Source of the DNA: an uncultured Methanomicrobiales archaeon
GTDB taxonomy: Archaea; Halobacteriota; Methanomicrobia; Methanomicrobiales; Methanospirillaceae
DNA: 55,859 nt
Assembly: GCA_903900025.1 (NCBI GenBank)
Contig: CAIULN010000040.1
Location: 1-55,859 of the forward strand
Reading direction: 5' to 3'
Shown: one piece after another, positions 41,846 to 48,872 of the stretch
Layout: the number at the start of each line of letters is the position of its first letter
Position numbering within the stretch: the first letter of the stretch is position 1
Notes under the pieces: model-generated
Told to the model about the DNA's origin: nothing
Databases searched by the model: none
What the model saw: the letters and a program-made list of their open reading frames with translations, nothing else
Made by a program: the position numbers and the translations under genes

Positions 41846-42073
41846 ATGTCAAATACTATTAATGACCGCGTGAACCGTGCCGTTTCTGGAGCTAAGCTAT
41901 CACGCACGCAATGTATCCGGGTTGATCCCCTCATAGTTCACCAGTGTGAAAGCGTGGGACTGTTTATTAGAAAGGGAAGGCACAACGCCCGAGCCAGGGG
42001 GATCAGTCTATCACAATGGATCTATGGTCACATGGTGAATGATATCAAAGAGGAGATGACAAAGGGGTTATGA
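41846..42073 (+). CDS. Small basic protein of the element
   Basis: 75 residues from the ATG at 41846 (GTG at 41825 also possible). It begins MSNTINDRVNRAVSGAKLSR and ends GHMVNDIKEEMTKGL. Basic with a plausible C-terminal helix pair; a DNA-binding protein is possible but no motif is clear. Confidence 0.5.
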   Translation: MSNTINDRVNRAVSGAKLSRTQCIRVDPLIVHQCESVGLFIRKGRHNARARGISLSQWIYGHMVNDIKEEMTKGL

Positions 42074-42315
42074 AAGCCCGCCATCATTGTTTCTTGGCAG
42101 GTTAGGAGTATGCCCCGTATGTTTCCTGTGGCAAGCAGAGAACATAATGATATGAGTGCGGGGCTTCATCCCGATTTTATCGGCAACGATATCTCGGGTT
42201 TCTCCCTTTGATCCCGCCTCTGCCAATGTTGGCATAGGCTGAGGTTTAGATCCTCCTTGACCTTCAGGCAATGTTGCCTTAATGTCTGTTCTTGTTCCCT
42301 GTCTTTGTTCTGCCC
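42068..42315 (-). pseudogene. Relic of a ParB-like/plasmid-partition-type DNA-binding protein
   Basis: Two overlapping minus-strand frames share one gene remnant. An upstream frame carries ILNKSIGQNKDREQEQT; a shifted frame carries LPEGQGGSKPQPMPTLAEAG then SKGETRDIVADKIGMKPRT. The latter resembles the helix-turn-helix that follows the ParB domain. No full domain remains and the frames do not join, so the gene is decayed. Confidence 0.4.
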
Positions 42316-42425
42316 GATACTTTTATTCAAAATAAAAAATGCAATTCTGGTATTATTATAAAAACCATCGGGCGGTTTTAAGGGCTTTGTTTTCAATAAC
42401 CATTTTTTTGGGATAGTTGAATTTA

Positions 42426-42439
42426 CTAACACTTGTCAG
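42426..42439. other. attR of the integrated element
   Basis: CTAACA-CT-TGTCAG, direct-orientation counterpart of attL with element-type left arm and host-type right arm. The host sequence beyond it (T- and A-runs) mirrors that outside attL. Confidence 0.75.
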
Positions 42440-42464
42440 ACATTTTTAAAAAAAAGAATCCGGG

Positions 42465-43400
42465 TTATTGTCTTTGGCGGATTGCACAATAACAGAGAGC
42501 AGATGCGGCGATCCCGAGTGCCGCAAGGGGAATTATTGGGGAGACGGGCGATGCCGGTGTCGGTGTCGGTGTCTGTGCCGGAGCCATGGTGGTCGGTTTT
42601 GTGGTGGGGCGCGTTGTGCGTGTCACAGGAACCGTTGTCTCTCCTGTCGTGACAAGGGTGGGTGTTGTCGTGACAGTTTTCTGGGTTGACAGTTTCACGT
42701 TGTCGATGTATCCTTCGGCAACCGGACCCATGTTTGAATAATCACCAACCGCCCCGATGAAGATCCGGTTCATCCCGCGCAGGGACTCGTGCGTGTTGAA
42801 GAAGTACCCCCAGATCTCCTTTCCTGTCGCCTTTTCGACAACCCGCATGGTGAGCATCGTGCGATCGTCATCGTACTGCACGGTCACACGGTAGGTTTTG
42901 TTGTCAAGGAAGTTGACCGTCTTTGCCCCGCTGGTTTCCCCATAGGAAAATGTCTGGCTGCTGACCTCGAATAACTTGTTGCTCGGCGTGACCGCATGCA
43001 GCCAGAGCAGGTTTCCGTATTTACCATTCGCAAATTCGGTGAGCGCGATCGTCCCCCGGGTTCTCTGCATCTCTTTTGTGCTGAGGCCGAGCCGGAAGGT
43101 GGCGAGATCATCCGTCCTTTGCGGAGTTACATCATACTCAAGGGTGAACGGGCCGTCGTAATGATCAACTTCAATATAGGCATACGACCCCGTGCTGGGC
43201 TCAATGGAATAATGATAGATCCCCTTTGCCTGGTCCCAGTAATAGGAATGGGGGCTGTTCGTGATCCAGCCGGGGTCCGTGGTGAACGTGGTCTGATAGA
43301 CCAGTTCCTCCTGCACCTGCTCCTCAGCGTGCAGAGGCTGTACCAGCAGGAAGATGCCTGCGGCGATAACCAGGGCCAGCAGAATTTTGTGGTGTATCAT
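42465..43400 (-). CDS. Cell-surface protein with LamG-like domain, Thr/Pro stalk and C-terminal anchor
   Basis: A 311-residue protein: signal peptide (HHKILLALVIAAGIFLLVQP then LHAE), a beta-sandwich domain of about 200 residues reminiscent of concanavalin/LamG folds (FTLEYDVTPQRTDDLATFRL, YIDNVKL), a Thr/Pro-rich stalk (TTRPTTKPTTMAPAQTPTPT), and a final TM helix with RQRQ. Probably displayed outside and glycosylated on the stalk. It is convergent with 37244-37510 across the element. Confidence 0.72.
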   Translation of the reverse strand: MIHHKILLALVIAAGIFLLVQPLHAEEQVQEELVYQTTFTTDPGWITNSPHSYYWDQAKGIYHYSIEPSTGSYAYIEVDHYDGPFTLEYDVTPQRTDDLATFRLGLSTKEMQRTRGTIALTEFANGKYGNLLWLHAVTPSNKLFEVSSQTFSYGETSGAKTVNFLDNKTYRVTVQYDDDRTMLTMRVVEKATGKEIWGYFFNTHESLRGMNRIFIGAVGDYSNMGPVAEGYIDNVKLSTQKTVTTTPTLVTTGETTVPVTRTTRPTTKPTTMAPAQTPTPTPASPVSPIIPLAALGIAASALCYCAIRQRQ

Positions 43401-43667
43401 AGGTCAAGACTCCTGTTTATTGCGATTGTATCGCATTATTCCGGATCAGTTGTTGTTATGAGAGGGATATCATTACGGTGGATGTCCCCGCCACAGACCA
43501 TGGTGTCGTGACCGGGCCGCCAATGTGAATGTTTGGGGCGTTTTCATCCGGTTTTTTGTCTTCTTAGATGTACTCAATGGGCGTTCATATAAATATCGAA
43601 TGTGCAGACAGGCAACCGGGATAGATTTATCTTCAAAATCGGGCAATATGATAAAAAGCACTACAAC

Positions 43668-43738
43668 GCGATAGTAGTCTAGCGGCAGGACAGGAGCTTC
43701 CCAAGCTTCTAACCCGGGTTCGATCCCCGGCTATCGCA
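43668..43738 (+). tRNA. tRNA-Gly (anticodon CCC)
   Basis: A complete cloverleaf: acceptor GCGATAG pairs with CTATCGC; anticodon stem GGAGC/GCTTC around TTCCCAA gives CCC; T arm CCGGG-TTCGATC-CCCGG. No CCA encoded. It lies 6 bp upstream of the ACT-domain gene. Confidence 0.95.
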
Positions 43739-43744
43739 TCGGGT

Positions 43745-44428
43745 ATGGAAACGGAACTCAAACGCTGTGCGGTGCGGATTATCGCCGAGAACCGGAAGGG
43801 AGTCCTGCGGGACATTACGACCGTGGTTGCCGCCCACGAAGCCAACATCGTGATGATCAGCCAGGAGCTGTTCGATTCCGGCCCCTATGCCGGGATGGCG
43901 GAGATCTATTTTGAATACGAACCGGGCCCTGATGACGACCGCGACCAGCTCATCGCTGACCTGAACGATATCCCCTCGGTACACGAGGTGAAGGCATACC
44001 AGCCGTTCGGCGATATCTTCGGCTCCCGCGTCATCATCATCGGGGGCGGGGCGCAGGTTGCGCAGGTCGCGCTCGGTGCGGTGAACGAGGCAGACCGTCA
44101 CAATATCCGGGGAGAGCGGATCTCGGTGGACACGATCCCGCTGATCGGGGAGAGGACGCTCGCCCTTGCGGTTGATGCGGTCGCCCGCCTGCCAAGGGCA
44201 TCGATCCTCGTGCTCGCCGGATCGATCATGGGCGGAGAGATCTCAAAGGCAGTAGATCGTGTACGGGAAGCGGGCATCCCCGTGATCGCACTGAACATGG
44301 CGGGCAGCGTTCCTGAACATGCCGATCTCGTTGTGACCGATCCGATCCAGGCAGGGGTGTTTGCTGTCATGCATGTCAGCACCAAGGCGGTTTTTGACAT
44401 CCAACGCGTCCGCGGGCGAGAGTTCTGA
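43745..44428 (+). CDS. ACT-domain protein (DUF5612-type)
   Basis: A 227-residue protein. The N-terminal ACT domain (CAVRIIAENRKGVLRDITTV, EANIVMISQELFDSG) is a small-molecule sensor, often for amino acids. The C-terminal ~130 residues (GSRVIIIGGGAQVAQVALGA, ending IQRVRGREF) match an uncharacterised archaeal domain. It probably senses an amino acid and regulates an enzyme or transporter, but no target is adjacent. It ends 1 bp before the Sua5 start. Confidence 0.8.
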   Translation: METELKRCAVRIIAENRKGVLRDITTVVAAHEANIVMISQELFDSGPYAGMAEIYFEYEPGPDDDRDQLIADLNDIPSVHEVKAYQPFGDIFGSRVIIIGGGAQVAQVALGAVNEADRHNIRGERISVDTIPLIGERTLALAVDAVARLPRASILVLAGSIMGGEISKAVDRVREAGIPVIALNMAGSVPEHADLVVTDPIQAGVFAVMHVSTKAVFDIQRVRGREF

Positions 44429-44429
44429 A

Positions 44430-45002
44430 ATGGATATTATTGAGAAAGCCACCGCGGTGCTGATGCATAACGGTATCGTCGTCTATCCCACCGAGACCGT
44501 GTACGGGCTGGGTGCCGACGCGTTCTCCGAGGACGCGATCCTCAAAGTATACGAGGCAAAGAGGCGCCCGCTTGGCCAGCCCATCTCCATTGCGGTGAGT
44601 GACTTTGACATGCTTGCTGCGGTCGCACACGTGGATGGTTCCACGCAGAAATTTATCGAGGCATTCCTGCCCGGCCCGGTCACGGTCGTGCTGAGGGCAA
44701 AAAACGCACTTCCCAAAATGCTTACCGGGGGGACAGGGTTGATCGGCGTGCGCATCCCCTCCCATGACCTTGCGTTGCGCCTCATTGAACGGTTTGACTC
44801 TCCCATAACGGCGACAAGCGCAAACCTCCACGGGGCCAAGGACCCTGCCACCCCTGACGAATGTACCGTGCCCCGGGATTTTCTCATTGATGGCGGAAGG
44901 CTCCCCGGCACACCGAGCACCGTCGTCGATCTGGTGAACAGGACGATTCTCCGCAGTGGGGTCCGGGCTGAACAGATCGAACTTCTGCTCGGTTCCCTGT
45001 AG
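44430..45002 (+). CDS. Threonylcarbamoyl-AMP synthase (Sua5/YrdC)
   Basis: A 190-residue YrdC-domain enzyme making threonylcarbamoyl-adenylate, the first step of t6A tRNA modification. VVYPTETVYGLGADAFSED, AKRRPLGQPISIAV and DSPITATSANLHG are the ATP/threonine-binding motifs. The C-terminal Sua5 extension is absent, as in YrdC. The ATG at 44430, 1 bp after the ACT gene stop, gives the family N-terminus; the open frame itself begins at 44361. Confidence 0.92.
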   Translation: MDIIEKATAVLMHNGIVVYPTETVYGLGADAFSEDAILKVYEAKRRPLGQPISIAVSDFDMLAAVAHVDGSTQKFIEAFLPGPVTVVLRAKNALPKMLTGGTGLIGVRIPSHDLALRLIERFDSPITATSANLHGAKDPATPDECTVPRDFLIDGGRLPGTPSTVVDLVNRTILRSGVRAEQIELLLGSL

Positions 45003-45013
45003 GATGAGAACAG

Positions 45014-45937
45014 ATGGATCCGATCCGGTTGCGCGACTTTGTCGTTGATGCAGACGGGTGGATCTACGCCGTCTCGACGTATGACAATACGGAACATGTC
45101 GGGTGTGTCCTCCGCTACGTGCCGGACGCCTTGGGCGAACGCATCCGTGCAGGCGGCATACGCTACCGGAAGTTCGATTTTGAGGATGCCTTTGCATTCA
45201 TCGCGAAGCATAAACCCCGGTATCTCGGTCCCGTCCTGCAAATCCCCCTTTCAGATGTGAAACAGGTGCTCAAACCGGACCGCGAGATGCAACGGATTGC
45301 GGCCGGTCACCCGCGGGTGGCGCGACTGGCAGATCTCCTCCAAGTTCCCTCCGGTTTTATCGGGTGCACGGGCTCCCTCCTCTGCGGGCTTGACGACGAG
45401 CACTCCGATATTGACCTCGTGGTATATGGGAAGCACTGGTTTTTTGCCCAGCAGACGCTGCGTTCAGCGGTTAGTGCCGGCAGGCTCGAAGGGCTCTCAC
45501 CGGCGATGTGGCGCAGGGTATACCAGAAACGAAAGCCGGAGATCCCGTATGACACGTTTGTGCTGCACGAAGAGCGGAAATGGAACCGGGGGCAGATCGA
45601 GGGGACCTATTTTGACCTGCTCTTTTCCCGTTCTTACGAAGACCAAAACCGCATCACGTTCGGGCCCGGTGGTGTGATTGGCACAGCAACAATAGAGGCG
45701 GCGGTGACCGATGCGTCGCTTGCGTTCGACAGTCCTGCCGTCTATGAGGTGAGGCACACGGAATTTTCACGCGTTCTTTCGTTCACCCACACATACTGCG
45801 GCCAGGCGCTTGCCGGTGAAGTTATCGAGGCGTGCGGGGTAGCCGAGCAGCACGGGGACGAGCGCTGGCTTGTCGTGGGGACGACACGGGAGGCAAAAGG
45901 GGAATATATCGTCTCGAAAACACTCCTTGAGCAGTGA
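45014..45937 (+). CDS. Nucleotidyltransferase-domain protein
   Basis: A 307-residue protein with an N-terminal ~100-residue domain of unknown type, then GFIGCTGSLLCGLDDEHSDI followed by DLVVYG. The GS-x-L-x-G-x-D-x-SDIDL pattern is the catalytic loop of pol-beta-type nucleotidyltransferases. The rest lacks recognised motifs. Substrate unknown. It lies 11 bp downstream of the Sua5 gene. Confidence 0.75.
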   Translation: MDPIRLRDFVVDADGWIYAVSTYDNTEHVGCVLRYVPDALGERIRAGGIRYRKFDFEDAFAFIAKHKPRYLGPVLQIPLSDVKQVLKPDREMQRIAAGHPRVARLADLLQVPSGFIGCTGSLLCGLDDEHSDIDLVVYGKHWFFAQQTLRSAVSAGRLEGLSPAMWRRVYQKRKPEIPYDTFVLHEERKWNRGQIEGTYFDLLFSRSYEDQNRITFGPGGVIGTATIEAAVTDASLAFDSPAVYEVRHTEFSRVLSFTHTYCGQALAGEVIEACGVAEQHGDERWLVVGTTREAKGEYIVSKTLLEQ

Positions 45938-46603
45938 TTACATAAGATCCGACAACCGCCGCCCGCCATCATGTTCGCACCGTTCGCGGTATCTGCACCG
46001 TCTGCAGGGAGCGTTGAGCGGGTGGTGCGGGACCTCCCCGTCATGGATCGACCTGACCCTGCGCAGTGTCGAAAGAAACTGCCGCCGGTCACGGGGCTGG
46101 ACGGTGTGAAACCGTGAGACGCCATCCGGGATATATTCCACAAATCCCCCCGTAACCTCGTTTCCGGTCATTTCATGGAGGCAGATGGCACAGCTCGCGA
46201 TCCGGAGCCGGTCTGCTGCATAGGTGCCATAGGGGGGTGCGCCGGCGGTGCGGATGATGGAGAAGGCACCATCAATGCCGACCCGGTCCACCATCCCGAT
46301 GATGCCGTACTTCTCCGACATAACCCGTACGTCGGTCTGGTCTGCCGGTTTCCATTCCCTCCTGTTGCACGCTGCAATGCACGTGTCCAGAAATGACCGG
46401 AGTTCCAGGTCGATGGCGGAACGGACCGCGAGGACCTCCTGCCAGATCGCGTCAGGATCGAGAGCTGTGCCGAGATGGTAGGAGATTTGTTTGCAGACGG
46501 CATACCGGTCGGATTCCGGGTAGGATTCGTTCCGTTCATAATAATACCGCACCGGGCAGGCATGACAACGGACAAGATCGGAGACGGCGACGGGCGCATG
46601 CAC
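45938..46603 (-). CDS. Cas4/Dna2-like PD-(D/E)XK nuclease-fold protein, apparently degenerate
   Basis: A 221-residue protein. N-terminal VSDLVRCHACPVRYYYERNE and C-terminal NAPCRRCRYRERC carry the cysteines that would hold the Fe-S cluster of Cas4. GIIGMVDRVGIDG fits the nuclease Asp strand, but where Cas4 has an acidic-x-Lys strand (EYKTG-like) the sequence is SIIRTAGA, so the catalytic Glu and Lys appear replaced. No CRISPR array or other cas gene is in the window. A non-catalytic DNA-binding role is possible. Confidence 0.6.
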   Translation of the reverse strand: MHAPVAVSDLVRCHACPVRYYYERNESYPESDRYAVCKQISYHLGTALDPDAIWQEVLAVRSAIDLELRSFLDTCIAACNRREWKPADQTDVRVMSEKYGIIGMVDRVGIDGAFSIIRTAGAPPYGTYAADRLRIASCAICLHEMTGNEVTGGFVEYIPDGVSRFHTVQPRDRRQFLSTLRRVRSIHDGEVPHHPLNAPCRRCRYRERCEHDGGRRLSDLM

Positions 46604-46700
46604 GCGGTGTTCCTCATGGAGTGGTTGGGAACCGGTCGGATTATACTTATTGCCCCAGAGAGTGCCGGGGTCAAAAAACCGCCGGTGGAACCGCTGACCA

Positions 46701-46826
46701 GCATTTTCTTACCCGGTTGAAAACAGAACCAATGTTTTCTAATATAGAGAAACATGCAACCAATGTTTTCTAACCTGCATGAAAATATAACCAATATTTT
46801 CTTACCCGGATGAAAATGTAAAGAAC
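46701..46826. repeat. Tandem ~31-bp repeats in the divergent promoter region
   Basis: About four units of roughly 31 bp, each with GTTTTCTAACC or ATTTTCTTACCCGG, then TGAAAA and AACCAAT. TTTTC and GAAAA half-sites within each unit form inverted arms. The array lies between the Cas4-like gene (minus) and the DUF3467 gene (plus), ending about 30 bp before the latter's ATG. Binding sites for a regulator are likely; it is too degenerate and short-unit for a CRISPR. Confidence 0.6.
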
Positions 46827-46857
46827 GTTTTCATAGCAGCACATCAAACGTGTATCC

Positions 46858-47154
46858 ATGACAGGACAGGAAATTTCCGTCAATATCCCGCAGACCCTTG
46901 ACCCGGTCTACAGCAACATGATCCAGGTCGCATATAAGGAGGACGAGTTCACATTCGTCTTCCTCCACCAGATCCCTGCCGTCAACCAGGCGAGGGCAAA
47001 GGCGATTGTATCTATCACGCCGACCCATGCAAAGAACCTGCTTGCTGTCCTCCAGAAGACGGTGGCAGATTTCGAGAGCAAGTTCGGCAAGATCACAACG
47101 CCGGCCGACAAGCCTGGAGACGGAAGTGTCACCACGCTGCGCGGGTATTCGTAA
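46858..47154 (+). CDS. DUF3467 family protein
   Basis: A 98-residue protein: YSNMIQVAYKEDEFTFVFLH, AIVSITPTHAKNLLAVLQKT and DFESKFGKI match DUF3467, a small family found in bacteria and archaea. No function is assigned. Its promoter contains the tandem 31-bp repeats. Confidence 0.82.
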   Translation: MTGQEISVNIPQTLDPVYSNMIQVAYKEDEFTFVFLHQIPAVNQARAKAIVSITPTHAKNLLAVLQKTVADFESKFGKITTPADKPGDGSVTTLRGYS

Positions 47155-47200
47155 ATTCCATATTTTTATTACGATACGGGTCGATATTGTGAGGTATTGC

Positions 47201-47272
47201 GCCGCCGTGGCTTAGCGGTATAGCGGCTGATTCGTAATCAGCAGGTCGGGGGTTCGAGTCCCCCCGGCGGCT
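47201..47272 (+). tRNA. tRNA-Thr (anticodon CGT)
   Basis: Cloverleaf with acceptor GCCGCCG/CGGCGGC, anticodon stem GCTGA/TCAGC around TTCGTAA (CGT), and T arm GGGGG-TTCGAGT-CCCCC. T-run after the gene may terminate transcription. Confidence 0.95.
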
Positions 47273-47404
47273 TTTTTATTTGTTTTGATTCAATCCCCGT
47301 TCGTGTGGATGTTGCGCATGAAGTGAGGAGGAGCGGAGGGGAGGAGCGGAGAAGTACCTGATCGAGCTGCTTTTTGTGCCATCCATCCCCATGATGAATA
47401 TCCA

Positions 47405-47941
47405 ATGCCACAAGAGCAGCCCCTGTCCCGATCAAACCTTGCCAAAAATGTCCTGATCGTGGTCCTGTGCCTCGGGATTCTACCGCTCACGATCCTTGCA
47501 GGAGCAATGGTTCCGCCGTCCCGCATGGTCCCGTTCATTGGCGCGATCCTCGTATTCCAGCCGTTCGCCGCATCCGTCGGGCTGGTGCTCGGCGTTCCTC
47601 CACCAGCGATCCTCGTGACTATGTTTTGTGTGGGGATGGGGGCAGTTACCGGCATCCTTACGCTCTGTGACCTCTTTGCGCAGCGGTGGGAACGGCTTGC
47701 CGTGGCGATCCAGAACGTGCACACAATAACCAGAGGCTCGGTGCGGTTCAGGAAATACGGGATTTTGATGTTTTTTCCGTTTATCTGGGTGCCCGGGCTC
47801 GGGCTGTACGGCTGTACGCTGGTCGCATGGCTCTTTAAGTGGCGGCGTGTGCACCATCTTGCTGTCCTGATGGCAGCCTGGATGATCGCCGCAATTATCG
47901 TCATGATCGCATCACTGGGAATTTCTTTTGCCATATCGTGA
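47405..47941 (+). CDS. Membrane protein, COG2426-like (putative small multidrug export family)
   Basis: A 178-residue protein with about five TM helices. FRKYGILMFFPFIWVPGLG then YGCTLVAWLFKW resembles the re-entrant-like Pro-Gly segment of the COG2426 family. Transport activity is not established for the family and inferred only from its name. It follows tRNA-Thr by about 130 bp. Confidence 0.6.
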   Translation: MPQEQPLSRSNLAKNVLIVVLCLGILPLTILAGAMVPPSRMVPFIGAILVFQPFAASVGLVLGVPPPAILVTMFCVGMGAVTGILTLCDLFAQRWERLAVAIQNVHTITRGSVRFRKYGILMFFPFIWVPGLGLYGCTLVAWLFKWRRVHHLAVLMAAWMIAAIIVMIASLGISFAIS

Positions 47942-48238
47942 GGGGCATCCACCGTTGTGAAGAACAAGGACGGCGACAGGATTTCCATCCGGTAAATTAC
48001 CAACAATTGCTGCGATGATTCAAAAAAAATCCGTCATGCCGGACAGGCCTGCTATCTTTCTGATGACCAGGAGAATGTAGTACAGAGAACCTTTTGGGAA
48101 TGTATCAGACTGTAAAAGTTCTGGACACAGGCAGGGTGCATGTGCAAGGGGACTGCACAAGAGAGGGCATTCTACAAAAGACAGAAATAAAAAAAAGACA
48201 ATACAATAGTTATTTATTAGTGTGCAGGTGTTCCGGGA

Positions 48239-48406
48239 ATGGATAATGACCAGAAAAAAGGGAGGAAAACTGACTTTCATGATAAAGTCGAGTCCGGGCG
48301 ATTACATGAGATGAGCAATAAAGAGTTAAAAATTGTTATTTCAGAAATTCTTGCGGACCACTTATCCCGTCAATCGGGGAAGGATCCAGAACCCAAACAA
48401 CAATAA
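48239..48406 (+). CDS. 55-residue hypothetical protein
   Basis: A short ORF starting MDNDQKKGRKTDFHDKVESG and ending KDPEPKQQ, preceded by an AGGTG-like sequence 9 bp upstream. It contains an amphipathic helix (NKELKIVISEILADHLSRQS). Support is limited to the start context and plausible composition. Confidence 0.4.
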   Translation: MDNDQKKGRKTDFHDKVESGRLHEMSNKELKIVISEILADHLSRQSGKDPEPKQQ

Positions 48407-48872
48407 CAGGATCCAACTCCCCTGCCTTTTTTTCCTTTTTTTGTACTATTTAGGGGATCACACACCAATATGAGGGGAGGCCCGCCCTTCCTCTCAGAGG
48501 GTTCAATCGGACCGTGCCGTCATCCCATCATTAATGGCTCTGGAGATAGGTCAACAGCCTGCATTTTCCTTCAACCGAATGGGTCAGCGGAAAGGCTTCG
48601 ATCGGGTGTGACATAAAGAGCAGGCACTTTTCCCCGATGCATTCCTTTTCACCACTCGCATTTGCCAGCGATATCGGACAGACTTTCATACCAGTATGTT
48701 GATTGTAATGCTACAATGGTATTTTCATGGTACAACGGCCTGTGGGTGCGCAATTGCCCAGTTGCCCACGACATTCGCATCCAAAACTCATGTTCAGCCA
48801 CCGGGAACCACCGCGGTGCACAACCATACGAAAAAGTGTATCATTTCAGACCCCTAACCTCTCTTTAACCCA
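48407..48872. other. Non-coding stretch before the Rsm22-like gene
   Basis: About 465 bp. It begins with T-runs (likely terminator of the small ORF). The remainder has no gene with credible composition and no clear RNA structure. Confidence 0.4.

Larger units (their letters stand above)
37557..42439. mobile_element. Integrated plasmid-like element, ~4.9 kb, with attL and attR
   Basis: Bounded by attL CTGACACTTGTTAG (37557-37570) and attR CTAACACTTGTCAG (42426-42439). Contents in order: tyrosine integrase, RHH protein, two tiny coupled ORFs, P-loop replication ATPase, iteron array, C2H2 zinc-finger protein, small ORF and a degenerate partition-like gene. It is AT-richer than the surroundings. 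It sits in the spacer between two convergent surface-protein genes, in what was originally a palindromic T-run/A-run terminator. No capsid genes are seen, so an integrative plasmid is more likely than a virus. Confidence 0.85.

Noticed and set aside
37538-42457. Transposon with ~35-bp terminal inverted repeats
   Set aside because: The inverted similarity at the ends is explained by symmetric att cores placed in a palindromic host terminator; the recombinase is a tyrosine integrase and the cores also align directly.
43668-43738. tRNA-Gly as the integration target of the nearby element
   Set aside because: The tRNA is 1.2 kb from attR, no tRNA 3'-end copy is found at attL, and the att cores do not match the tRNA.
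46701-46826. Possible mini-CRISPR near a Cas4-like gene
   Set aside because: Units are ~31 bp head-to-tail with no separate unique spacers, and copies are degenerate, so it is a tandem promoter repeat.
48662-48868. 68-codon frame just upstream of the Rsm22-like gene
   Set aside because: No ribosome-binding site, no motif and unlikely composition; treated as non-coding.
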